Shown piece after piece: positions 24,927 through 34,072 of a DNA stretch of 64,000 bases. Position 1 is the stretch's first letter; every line of letters begins with the position of its first letter. The stretch is taken from contig JANXRY010000008.1 in NCBI GenBank assembly GCA_025356635.1, forward strand, positions 1 through 64,000. The letters run 5' to 3'. A program made the position numbers and the translations under genes. Source of the stretch: Gammaproteobacteria bacterium. Its GTDB lineage: Bacteria > Pseudomonadota > Gammaproteobacteria > Xanthomonadales > Xanthomonadaceae. Below the pieces are notes generated by a model that saw nothing but the letters and a program-made list of their open reading frames with translations, searched no databases and was not told the origin of the DNA.

Positions 24927-25523
24927 TTACTTGATGGGGATCATCAGGTGCTGGTACGGCGTCCCCGCCCACATCACGTAGGGCACCGACGTATCCGGCG
25001 TGGCGCTCTTGGGATACATGTCGTAGAACGACGGCTCGGCGCCAACGATCATCACGTGCGGTCCGGTCTGGATCCAGTGGTTGTCGGCGGTCGGCACGAC
25101 CGCGTAGGGATCGGTGTTGCTGGCGTCGGTGCCGCCGCTGAGCATGTACATGAAGCCGATCTTGCCGGCCGGCGGCGCCTTGTGCGCGATCCACGCACCG
25201 GCCCACTCCATCGCCGACGCGTCCATGCACATCGGGTCCGGGCCGGGCGTGGCGGGGTTGTCGGCCATGCAGGTGAAGCCGTTGCTGCCGGCGCGCACGG
25301 TGCGCATGCTGCCATCGGCCTCGATCGCGACGACCGCCGCGTTCGCCGACACCTTGGCCGGCGCGGCTTGCATCGCGCTTTCGATCAGTTTTGCATCGGC
25401 GGCCGACGGCATCACGGCCATCGGGCCGGAATGCTGCATCGGCATGTCGCCGGCGACGGGCAGGGACAGGGCGGCGCCGAGCGCGGCGGTCAGGCTGGCG
25501 AGCGTGAGTTTCAATCTGGACAT
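24927..25523 (-). CDS. Exported protein of unknown function
   Basis: The 198-residue protein begins with a signal peptide (MSRLKLTLASLTAALGAALS, cleavage likely after LPVAGD or nearby). The mature part is rich in methionine and histidine near the start (DMPMQHSGPMAVMPSA) and has several well-formed blocks, such as NGFTCMADNPATPGPDPMCM, MEWAGAWIAH and VMWAGTPYQHLMIPI. It resembles uncharacterised exported proteins, but I cannot name a function. Two cysteines in the CM-rich block may form a disulfide. ATG 25523 has AGGAG six bases upstream. Confidence 0.85.
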   Translation of the reverse strand: MSRLKLTLASLTAALGAALSLPVAGDMPMQHSGPMAVMPSAADAKLIESAMQAAPAKVSANAAVVAIEADGSMRTVRAGSNGFTCMADNPATPGPDPMCMDASAMEWAGAWIAHKAPPAGKIGFMYMLSGGTDASNTDPYAVVPTADNHWIQTGPHVMIVGAEPSFYDMYPKSATPDTSVPYVMWAGTPYQHLMIPIK

Positions 25524-25695
25524 GGCAGTCTCCTTCGAGGGCAGGTGAACCATCCCTGGGAACGACTCCGGACGGCTTTCCGGCGTCCGGCAATCTGGCC
25601 CGATCGCGGGGGGTATGGGCCCCGCCATGATGCACCCGTTGGGTTACGCTGTCGCCTGCCGGCACTTCCCGGCATCCGTCCGGGGAGGGCGGCCG

Positions 25696-27111
25696 ATGGT
25701 CTTCAATTCGCTCACCTTCGTGGTGTTTTTCCTGTGCGTGCTGGCGATCCATTCGCTGCCGCTGCGCTGGACCACGAAGAAGGTCAACCTGCTGGTCGCC
25801 AGCTACCTGTTTTACGCGGCTTGGAACCCGCCGTTCATCCTGCTGCTGTGGATTTCCACCGTGGTCGACTGGTGGGCGGCGAAGAAGTTGGTCAATGCCG
25901 AAGCACCGGCGACGCGGCGCGCCTGGATGTTGCTTTCGGTCGTCGCCAACCTCGGCATGCTCGCCTATTTCAAGTACGGCACCTTCCTGCTGACGAACTT
26001 CAGCGCGCTGATGGCCGGCGTTGGCGTGCACTACGTGCCGCCGAGTTTCGACATCGTGCTGCCGGTCGGCATTTCCTTCTACACCTTCGCGACCATGTCC
26101 TACACGCTGGATGTGTACCTGCGGCGCGCGAAACCCGCGACCAATTTCCTCGATTACGCGTTGTTCGTGACCTTCTTCCCGCATCTGGTCGCCGGTCCGA
26201 TCATGCGCCCGACCGAGCTGGTGCCGCAGTTCGCCGAGCCGCGCAAAGCCAGTGCCAACATGCTGCGCTTCGGCCTGGCCTTGATGACGCTCGGCCTGTT
26301 CCAGAAGGTCGTGCTCGCCGACGGCTTCCTGGCCAAGGCCGCAGAATCGGTCTACGACGGCGGCGATCCGTCCGGCATGCTCGATTCCTGGATGGCGACG
26401 CTGGCCTTCAGCGGCCAGATCTTTTGCGACTTCGCCGGCTACTCGACCACCGCGATCGGCGCGGCCTTGTGCCTGGGTTTCGCGATGCCGGACAACTTCC
26501 GCTTCCCGTACGCGGCGATCGGCTTTTCCGATTTCTGGCGGCGCTGGCACATCACCCTGTCGTCGTGGCTGCGCGATTACCTGTACATCCCGCTCGGCGG
26601 CAATCGCCATGGCGTCGCCCGTACTTACTTCGCGTTGATGGCGACGATGCTGCTCGGCGGCCTCTGGCATGGCGCCAGCTGGACCTTCGTGGTCTGGGGC
26701 GGCTTGCACGGCGTCTACCTGTCGGTCGAGCGATTGCTGCGCACGCGCTTCGCTGCTTACCGGCCCGGGCCGCTGGCGCTGTTCGGGCTGGCGCTGCTCA
26801 CCTACGCGTTGGTGAACATCACCTGGGTGTTTTTCCGCGCGCACAGTTTCGAGAAAGCCTGGACGGTACTCGGCGGCATGTTTGGCGCGCACGGCGATGC
26901 CAAGCCGATCCTGCCGACGGTGGATCTCGTGTTCACTGCGGCAATCATCATCGGCCTGGTGTTCGCGCACTGGCAGATGCGCGAGCGCACGCTGGAGTCG
27001 GCGATCGCGCGGGTGCCGGCGGTGGTGCTGGCCGGTGCGTGGGGATTGATGGCGTTCGCGATCGTGATCGCGCAAGGAGCGGGCAATGCCTTCATCTACT
27101 TCCAGTTTTGA
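25696..27111 (+). CDS. MBOAT-family O-acyltransferase (AlgI-like)
   Basis: The 471-residue integral membrane protein has about 10-12 hydrophobic segments and the MBOAT hallmarks: LPVGISFYTFATMSYTLDVY, the FPHLVAGPIMRPTELVPQ loop, FWRRWHITLSSWLRDYLYIP, and the catalytic histidine region LLGGLWHGASWTFVVWGGLH. Such proteins pass acyl groups across the membrane to exopolysaccharide or lipid acceptors. ATG 25696 follows GGGAGGG. The next gene overlaps its 3' end by 26 bases and encodes a matching single-pass SGNH-like partner, so the two probably form an O-acylation pair. The acceptor is unknown; no polysaccharide cluster is adjacent. Confidence 0.93.
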   Translation: MVFNSLTFVVFFLCVLAIHSLPLRWTTKKVNLLVASYLFYAAWNPPFILLLWISTVVDWWAAKKLVNAEAPATRRAWMLLSVVANLGMLAYFKYGTFLLTNFSALMAGVGVHYVPPSFDIVLPVGISFYTFATMSYTLDVYLRRAKPATNFLDYALFVTFFPHLVAGPIMRPTELVPQFAEPRKASANMLRFGLALMTLGLFQKVVLADGFLAKAAESVYDGGDPSGMLDSWMATLAFSGQIFCDFAGYSTTAIGAALCLGFAMPDNFRFPYAAIGFSDFWRRWHITLSSWLRDYLYIPLGGNRHGVARTYFALMATMLLGGLWHGASWTFVVWGGLHGVYLSVERLLRTRFAAYRPGPLALFGLALLTYALVNITWVFFRAHSFEKAWTVLGGMFGAHGDAKPILPTVDLVFTAAIIIGLVFAHWQMRERTLESAIARVPAVVLAGAWGLMAFAIVIAQGAGNAFIYFQF

Positions 27112-28270
27112 AGCCGCCAATTCTGAAGCCGCCAGTTCTGATTCCGTCGTGCGCCCGGGCTTCGTGCGCCTGACCGCGGCCGATCGCCCCGGCGTCGCGC
27201 AGCCGGTGCCGGAGCGCGACGTCCCGGACAAGCCCTGGGGTCCGATCCTGCTGGGCGCCGCCGTTTTGTTCGTCGTATTGATGGCGGGCTGGGAGACTTA
27301 CTGGCGCGCGTTCGACGCGGTGCCGGGCTACCACAACGGCAACGACGCCTGGGCGCTGCAGCGCCGGCGCATCGACGAGGGTGAAGGCGGCAAGACCGTG
27401 CTGATCGGCTCCTCGCGCGTGCTGTTCGATTCCCAGTTGCCGGTCTGGGAACAGGTCACCGGCGATCGTCCAATCCAGCTGGCGCTGGAAGGCACCTCCG
27501 GCAACGTGATGCTCGAAGACCTCGCCGCCGAGCCGAAATTCACCGGCCGCCTGCTGGTCGGCGTCGCGCCGGACCTGTTCTTTTCCGGCTTCGCCTACCG
27601 CGGCTCAGCCATTCCCTATTTCCACAAGGAAGGCCCCTCGCAACGCATCGGCACCTGGCTGGCGCGACATCTGGTCGAACCGTACTTCGCTTTCTACGAT
27701 TCCGATTTCGCGCTGCCGACCGTGGTGCGTCGGCAGGACTGGCCGCTGCGGCCGGGCATGCACAAGTCCTCGCGGGTGCGCAAATTGATGGTGCAGGAGG
27801 CGGACCGAAATACCCATATGTGGAGCAAGGTCGAAACCGACAACGCCTACCGCGATCTGTGCCGCAGCATCTGGGCCGAGGAATTCCATTCGCCGCCGCC
27901 GCCGAACATGGACACGCCGGCAAAACTGCAGAAACTGATCGACGAACAGATTGCCCGGGCGGTGAAAGCGGTGGCGACGTTGAAGGCGCGCGGCGTGCGG
28001 ATCGTGTTCGTGCGCATGCCCAGCGCCGGCGAGTACTACGCTTTCGAGCAGAAGGTGTTCCCACGCGCCAAGACCTGGGATGTGCTCTTGCAACACACCG
28101 GCGCGGTCGGCATCCATTTCGAGGACTACCCGCAGATGCAGGGCTACACTCTGCCGGAGTGGTCGCACATGTCCGAATCCGAAGCCCGGCGCTTCACCGC
28201 CGTGTTCGCGCCGCTGGTCGAGGCGAAGTTCCGCGAACAGGAACAGCCGGCGCTCGCGGCCAAACCCTGA
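27086..28270 (+). CDS. Membrane-anchored SGNH-like protein, MBOAT partner
   Basis: The 394-residue protein has a cytoplasmic N-terminus of about 50 residues, one membrane helix (ILLGAAVLFVVLMAGWETYW) and a large periplasmic domain. That domain begins VLIGSSRVLFDSQLPVWE, a GSS block where SGNH/AlgJ-type enzymes carry the catalytic serine, and ends YTLPEWSHMSESEARRFTAV, with a possible catalytic histidine. AlgJ/AlgX-like proteins complete MBOAT-dependent O-acetylation. The start overlaps the MBOAT gene by 26 bases. The first residues contain a duplicated EAANS/EAASS unit. The enzymatic role is inferred. Confidence 0.8.
   Translation: MPSSTSSFEAANSEAASSDSVVRPGFVRLTAADRPGVAQPVPERDVPDKPWGPILLGAAVLFVVLMAGWETYWRAFDAVPGYHNGNDAWALQRRRIDEGEGGKTVLIGSSRVLFDSQLPVWEQVTGDRPIQLALEGTSGNVMLEDLAAEPKFTGRLLVGVAPDLFFSGFAYRGSAIPYFHKEGPSQRIGTWLARHLVEPYFAFYDSDFALPTVVRRQDWPLRPGMHKSSRVRKLMVQEADRNTHMWSKVETDNAYRDLCRSIWAEEFHSPPPPNMDTPAKLQKLIDEQIARAVKAVATLKARGVRIVFVRMPSAGEYYAFEQKVFPRAKTWDVLLQHTGAVGIHFEDYPQMQGYTLPEWSHMSESEARRFTAVFAPLVEAKFREQEQPALAAKP
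27110..27139 (+). repeat. Tandem 15-base repeat at the MBOAT/SGNH gene junction
   Basis: Two near-identical units, GAAGCCGCCAATTCT and GAAGCCGCCAGTTCT, encode EAANS and EAASS near the start of the SGNH-like protein. The first unit contains the stop of the MBOAT gene. Confidence 0.9.
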
Positions 28271-28305
28271 GTTCCCTGGAGGGAGCCATGCCAAAGACTA
28301 CTGGG

Positions 28306-28334
28306 TTGCCAGAGTCATACCGCAGTGATACCGT
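28306..28334 (+). promoter_or_regulatory. Possible promoter of the MazEF-like module
   Basis: TTGCCA (28306-28311) is 17 bases from TACCGT (28329-28334), which carries an extended -10 TG. The -10 box ends 6 bases before the ATG at 28341, the same geometry as at the higBA modules. The -10 match is weak. Confidence 0.5.
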
Positions 28335-28340
28335 GACTGC

Positions 28341-28577
28341 ATGAAAGTTGCCATCTCCCTTCCGGATCGCGTTTTTTCGGCGGCTGAGCGGCTTGCCCAG
28401 CGACTCAGGGTGTCCCGCAGTCAGCTCTATGCGCGGGCCATCGAGGAATTCCTCGACAAGCGCCAGGAATCACTCATCACCCAGCAACTCGATGCTGTCT
28501 ATGCGGTCAACGACAGCAGGCTTGATCCTGTTTTGGCCAATGCCCAGATCGGAGCCATTGGCCATGAAGCGTGGTGA
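28341..28577 (+). CDS. Ribbon-helix-helix antitoxin (MazE-like)
   Basis: The 78-residue protein starts MKVAISLPDRVFSAAERLAQ and continues LRVSRSQLYARAIEEFL, a ribbon-helix-helix DNA-binding fold. Its tail (about residues 45-78) should bind the toxin. The toxin gene begins inside its 3' end (14-bp overlap). It has no Shine-Dalgarno sequence and probably a leaderless transcript. Confidence 0.9.
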   Translation: MKVAISLPDRVFSAAERLAQRLRVSRSQLYARAIEEFLDKRQESLITQQLDAVYAVNDSRLDPVLANAQIGAIGHEAW

Positions 28578-28905
28578 AATCTGGTGGGCATCCCTACCGG
28601 GACCGGTTGGCTCGGGCCCCGGCTACAAACGCCCCGTTCTAGTCGTTCAATCCAATCCATTCAATGCCAGTCGTATCGCCACCGTTGTGGTGGCCACGGT
28701 TACGTCCAATCTCGCCTTGGCAGAAGCACCTGGCAATGTTCGCATCAGCAAAGCCGAGTCCGGATTGCCGCAAGCATCCGTCGTGAATGTCTCGCAGATC
28801 GTCACCCTGGACCGCTCGGTACTGACCGCCAAGGTCAAAATGCTAGCCGGCACTGCCATGGAGAAAGTAGATTCCGGGTTGAAGATTGTGCTTGCCTTGG
28901 CGTAA
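28564..28905 (+). CDS. MazF/PemK-type mRNA interferase
   Basis: The 113-residue toxin shows the family start MKRGEIWWASLPGPVGSGPG with YKRPVLVVQSNPFN, then SRIATVVVATVTSNLALA and SVVNVSQIVTLDRSVL. These contain the conserved arginine and threonine of the RNase site. The enzyme cuts mRNA at short sequences and is blocked by the antitoxin encoded just upstream. Its start overlaps the antitoxin gene. Confidence 0.93.
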   Translation: MKRGEIWWASLPGPVGSGPGYKRPVLVVQSNPFNASRIATVVVATVTSNLALAEAPGNVRISKAESGLPQASVVNVSQIVTLDRSVLTAKVKMLAGTAMEKVDSGLKIVLALA

Positions 28906-28957
28906 GCAACGACCAACCAGACAATTGTAAGATCCGTGATGCCAAGGAGAACCCACC

Positions 28958-29401
28958 ATGCCCGGTACCGTGAGACTCCACCGCGTGTTGAAGGCAAGCC
29001 CCGAGAAGGTTTATCGGGCCTTCCTTGAGGCGGACGCGATGGAGAAATGGCTGCCACCTTACGGTTTCACCGCCCAGATCCACCACATGGACGCCGTGGT
29101 CGGCGGCAGTTTCCGGATGTCGTTCACCAATTTCGGCACCGGCAACGGCCACACCTTCGGCGGCGAGTATCGCGAATTGGTGCCGCACGAGCGGATCGTC
29201 TACACCGACCGCTTCGACGACCCGAACCTGGCCGGCGAACTAGTGGTGACCGTCACCTTGAAGAAGGTCATGTGCGGCACCGAACTCAACGTCGTGCAGG
29301 ACGGCATCCCCGGCGCCATTCCGGTCGAGATGTGCTACCTCGGTTGGCAGGAATCGCTGATGCAGTTGGCCACGCTGGTCGAGCCCGAGATCCCGAATTG
29401 A
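28958..29401 (+). CDS. SRPBCC/AHSA1-family protein
   Basis: The 147-residue protein has the START/Bet v1-like fold signature of AHSA1 proteins: the start VRLHRVLKASPEKVYRAFLE, AMEKWLPPYGF, VGGSFRMSFTNFGTGNGH, GGEYRELVPHERIVYTDRF and the end LGWQESLMQLATLVEPEI. Such proteins bind hydrophobic ligands in a deep pocket; many are encoded with ArsR regulators, but none is present here. AGGAGA precedes the ATG. Ligand unknown. Confidence 0.88.
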   Translation: MPGTVRLHRVLKASPEKVYRAFLEADAMEKWLPPYGFTAQIHHMDAVVGGSFRMSFTNFGTGNGHTFGGEYRELVPHERIVYTDRFDDPNLAGELVVTVTLKKVMCGTELNVVQDGIPGAIPVEMCYLGWQESLMQLATLVEPEIPN

Positions 29402-29406
29402 TATAC

Positions 29407-31298
<1,892 letters not shown>

Positions 31299-31302
<4 letters not shown>

Positions 31303-32483
31303 GCCCGTGCCGGCACCAGCGCGTAACCTTTCAGACGCGCAGAAAATTCTTCGAGTGCGCGCACACCGGAGGCTTCCGCTTCGGCGCACCAGATGCGCAA
31401 GGCATCGAGCTTGGCTTCGGCTTCCGCGCTCTTGATTTCATAGATGGCCAGCAGGCGCTGGCGATACGCCATCAATGTAGCCATCTGCGGACGTTCGGCG
31501 ATCCAGCCGCGCAGGCGCGCGCCGCTGTTTTCGTCCAACCATCGACCATTGCTGCGGAAGGCGCGACGCAGACGGCGCGGCAAGTCGCGTGCCTCGGTCT
31601 TGAGATGCGGCTTGAGCACGAACTGGAAATAATCGGTGGCAACCTGCCAGCGGTGCGCCATCATCGCGCGAATGGTGTCGGCATCGGGTACAACAATGTT
31701 TGGGCGAACGTCCAGCGCCGGTGCGACTCGCAGCACCTTGGCCAGGCGCAGCGTTTCGAGTACGCGCAGCACGGCCCAGCCGATGTCGAATTCGTATTTG
31801 CGCAGCGCGAACTTGGCCGAGCTCGGGAAGGCATGGTGGTTGTTGTGCAGCTCTTCGCCGCCGATCCAAACGCCCCAGGGCACGAGGTTGGTGGCGGTGT
31901 CGTCGGTGTCGAAATTGCGGTAGCCCCACCAATGGCCGAGGCCATTGATCACGCCCGCGGCCCAGAACGGCATCCACATCATCTGCAAAGCCCACATCGC
32001 CACGCCAGGCAGGCCGAACAGTACCGCGCTGATCATCAGCATCAGCACCGGCCCGAAGGTCGCATAGGGTGTGTACAGATGCTGCTCGATCCAGTCGTGG
32101 GTGATGCCCTTGCCGTATTTCTCGATCGACTCGCGATCAGTACGCGCCGCGCGATACAACTCGACGCCGCGCCACATCACTGTGTCAATGCCCTTGAACT
32201 GCGGGCTGTGCGGATCCTCTTCGGTCTCGCATTTGGCGTGGTGCTTGCGATGGATCGCCGCCCACTCTTTGACGATCATCGAGGTAGTCAGCCAGCCCCA
32301 GAAACGGAAGAAGTGCGCCAGCGCCGGATGGAAATCCACGCCGCGATGCGCCTGGCTGCGGTGGTAGAACAGGGTGACAGTGAAGATCGTCAGCTGGGTG
32401 ACGATCAGGAACCAGATCACCATCTGGCCAACACTGGCTTGGGTAAGGCCGCGCAAAAGCAAGGCAAAGACATCGGGAAACAT
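31299..32483 (-). CDS. Acyl-CoA (delta-9 type) fatty acid desaturase
   Basis: The 394-residue membrane protein has the three histidine boxes of diiron desaturases: HRSQAH (about residue 41), HRKHH (about 75) and HNNHH (about 214). Hydrophobic segments flank the boxes. It introduces double bases into acyl chains and so adjusts membrane fluidity. An extra C-terminal region of about 120 residues, rich in charged residues, follows the last box. It is the first gene of an operon with acs. A nested palindrome at 32533-32565, upstream of the start, may be its operator. Confidence 0.92.
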
Positions 32484-32532
32484 GGATACAGTCTCGGGGG
32501 AAACAGCCGGAACCCGGCGGATACGCCATGAT

Positions 32533-32565
32533 GCCCGGCGAATGTGACCGCGTCACGTGCCGGGC
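32533..32565. promoter_or_regulatory. Nested palindrome between the desaturase gene and mutM
   Basis: GTGACCGCGTCAC (32544-32556) is flanked by GCCCGGC (32533-32539) and GCCGGGC (32559-32565), making a nested inverted repeat. It lies 50-82 bases upstream of the desaturase start and 75 bases upstream of mutM. It could bind a regulator of fatty acid desaturation; this is a guess from position. Confidence 0.45.
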
Positions 32566-32627
32566 GACACAGATCAATCACAAACGGCGATTTCTTTACG
32601 ACACCATTAAGCTTCGCGACGCGCGGC

Positions 32628-32633
32628 TAGAAT
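32628..32633 (+). promoter_or_regulatory. -10 box predicting a leaderless mutM mRNA
   Basis: TAGAAT ends 6 bases before the mutM ATG at 32640, and no Shine-Dalgarno sequence is present. No strong -35 box is visible. Confidence 0.5.
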
Positions 32634-32639
32634 TGGCGC

Positions 32640-33452
32640 ATGCCTGAACTTCCCGAAGTCGAAACCACCCGCCGCGGCCTGGCGCCGCACCTCGAGGGCC
32701 GGCGCATCACTGGCGTGACCTTGCGTCGACCGGACCTGCGCTGGCCGATCCCGAGCGTGATCAAGCGCTGCCTGCCGCAGCAACAAATCCTGGCGGTGCG
32801 CCGGCGCGCGAAATACCTGTTGATCGACACCGAGCCCGGTAGTGCGCTACTGCACCTCGGCATGTCCGGGATGTTACGCGTCCTGCCGGCGGCCACGCCA
32901 ATCGAGGCGCACGATCATGTCGACATCTCGCTCGACTCGGGTCGCGTCCTGCGATTCACCGATCCTCGCCGTTTCGGCTGCCTTCTGTGGCAAGCATCGG
33001 GCAGCACGCATGAGCTGCTCGCCGGCCTTGGCCCGGAGCCACTGACCACGGACTTCGACGGCGACTACCTGTTCGAGTTGAGTCGCAAACGCAAGGCCCC
33101 GGTCAAGACCTTCCTGATGGACCAGGCAGTAGTAGTCGGCGTCGGCAACATTTACGTCGCGGAAGCCTTGTTTCGCGCCGGCGTCGCGCCGACGCGCACG
33201 GCCGGATCCCTCAGTCGCGAGCGCTACCAGCGCCTGGCAACGGCGATCAAGGACATCCTCGCGCACGCCATCCGTCGCGGTGGCACGACCTTGCGCGATT
33301 TCCTGAACGCCGACGGTGCACCCGGATATTTCGAGCAGGAGTTGTTCGTGTACGGTCGCGAAGGCGAGCCGTGCAAGACCTGCGGGCGACGCTTGCGCGG
33401 CGATCGCCTCGGCAACCGGGCCACGGCCTGGTGCGGGCACTGCCAGCGCTAG
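32640..33452 (+). CDS. mutM: Formamidopyrimidine-DNA glycosylase
   Basis: MutM removes 8-oxoguanine and formamidopyrimidines and cuts the AP site. The 270-residue protein starts [20 protein letters not shown], with the catalytic proline and glutamate next to the initiator methionine. It has the helix-two-turn-helix [19 protein letters not shown] and a C-terminal zinc finger [10 protein letters not shown] to WCGHCQR with four cysteines and the catalytic arginine loop between them. It is divergent from the desaturase gene. Confidence 0.98.
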   Translation: MPELPEVETTRRGLAPHLEGRRITGVTLRRPDLRWPIPSVIKRCLPQQQILAVRRRAKYLLIDTEPGSALLHLGMSGMLRVLPAATPIEAHDHVDISLDSGRVLRFTDPRRFGCLLWQASGSTHELLAGLGPEPLTTDFDGDYLFELSRKRKAPVKTFLMDQAVVVGVGNIYVAEALFRAGVAPTRTAGSLSRERYQRLATAIKDILAHAIRRGGTTLRDFLNADGAPGYFEQELFVYGREGEPCKTCGRRLRGDRLGNRATAWCGHCQR

Positions 33453-33496
33453 CAGGCTATAGTTTGCGCAACCCGCGCAGACGGGACCGGGGACAG

Positions 33497-34060
33497 ATGA
33501 ACGAGGTAAACGCCGAGATCACCCAATGGTTGTGCGCAGCCCGCGAAGGCGATCGCGGCGCACTCGACCGGGTGCTGTCCACGCTATACCGCGAATTGCA
33601 CAGCATGGCCCGACGCCAGTTGGGCAACCAGAACGACCAGACCCTCGACGCCACCGGCCTCGTGCACGAAGCCTACCTGCGCCTGGTTGGCCGCGTGGAT
33701 GCCGCCTTCGAGGACCGCGCGCATTTTTTTGCCTACGCCGCCTCGGCCATGCGCAGCGTAGTAGTGGACTACGCCCGCCAACGCCTGGCGGTCAAACGCG
33801 GCGGCGATTTGATGCGGGTCACCGACTTGCCCGACGAGCCCAATGGCGGACTTCGCCTCGACGAAGAACTGCTTGGCTTGCACTCGGCCCTGCACCGCCT
33901 GGCCGGCGTTGACCAGCGTCTGGTGCAGGTGGTGGAGCTGCGCTATTTCGCCGGCCTGTCGGAAGCCGAGATCGCCGCCCTGCTCAATCGCTCCGAGCGC
34001 AGCGTGCGCCGCGACTGGCAGAAAGCGCGGCTGTTCCTGCTGGCCTCACTGCAAGGTTGA
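33497..34060 (+). CDS. ECF-type RNA polymerase sigma factor (kinase-linked group)
   Basis: The 187-residue protein has sigma region 2 (residues about 20-95: ELHSMARRQLGNQNDQTLDA, TGLVHEAYLRLVG) and region 4 (about 125-185: VVELRYFAGLSEAEIAALLN, then RSERSVRRDW). It resembles the group often encoded beside Ser/Thr kinases rather than anti-sigma factors, and no anti-sigma gene is present. The downstream kinase starts 12 bases after its stop. GGGGA precedes ATG 33497; TATAGT at 33458-33463 may be a -10 box. The target genes are unknown. Confidence 0.92.
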   Translation: MNEVNAEITQWLCAAREGDRGALDRVLSTLYRELHSMARRQLGNQNDQTLDATGLVHEAYLRLVGRVDAAFEDRAHFFAYAASAMRSVVVDYARQRLAVKRGGDLMRVTDLPDEPNGGLRLDEELLGLHSALHRLAGVDQRLVQVVELRYFAGLSEAEIAALLNRSERSVRRDWQKARLFLLASLQG

Positions 34061-34072
34061 GGCCACAGACCG

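Noticed and set aside
24882-27231. Very long open frames opposite or out of frame with the MBOAT gene (over 760 codons on both strands)
   Set aside because: They are low-complexity, Arg/Gly/Ala-rich shadows produced by high GC at third positions; the MBOAT frame has clear family motifs.
32542-32557. CRP/Clp-type site TGTGA...TCACG
   Set aside because: The spacing between half sites is five, not six, bases and the second half is imperfect; described only as a palindrome.
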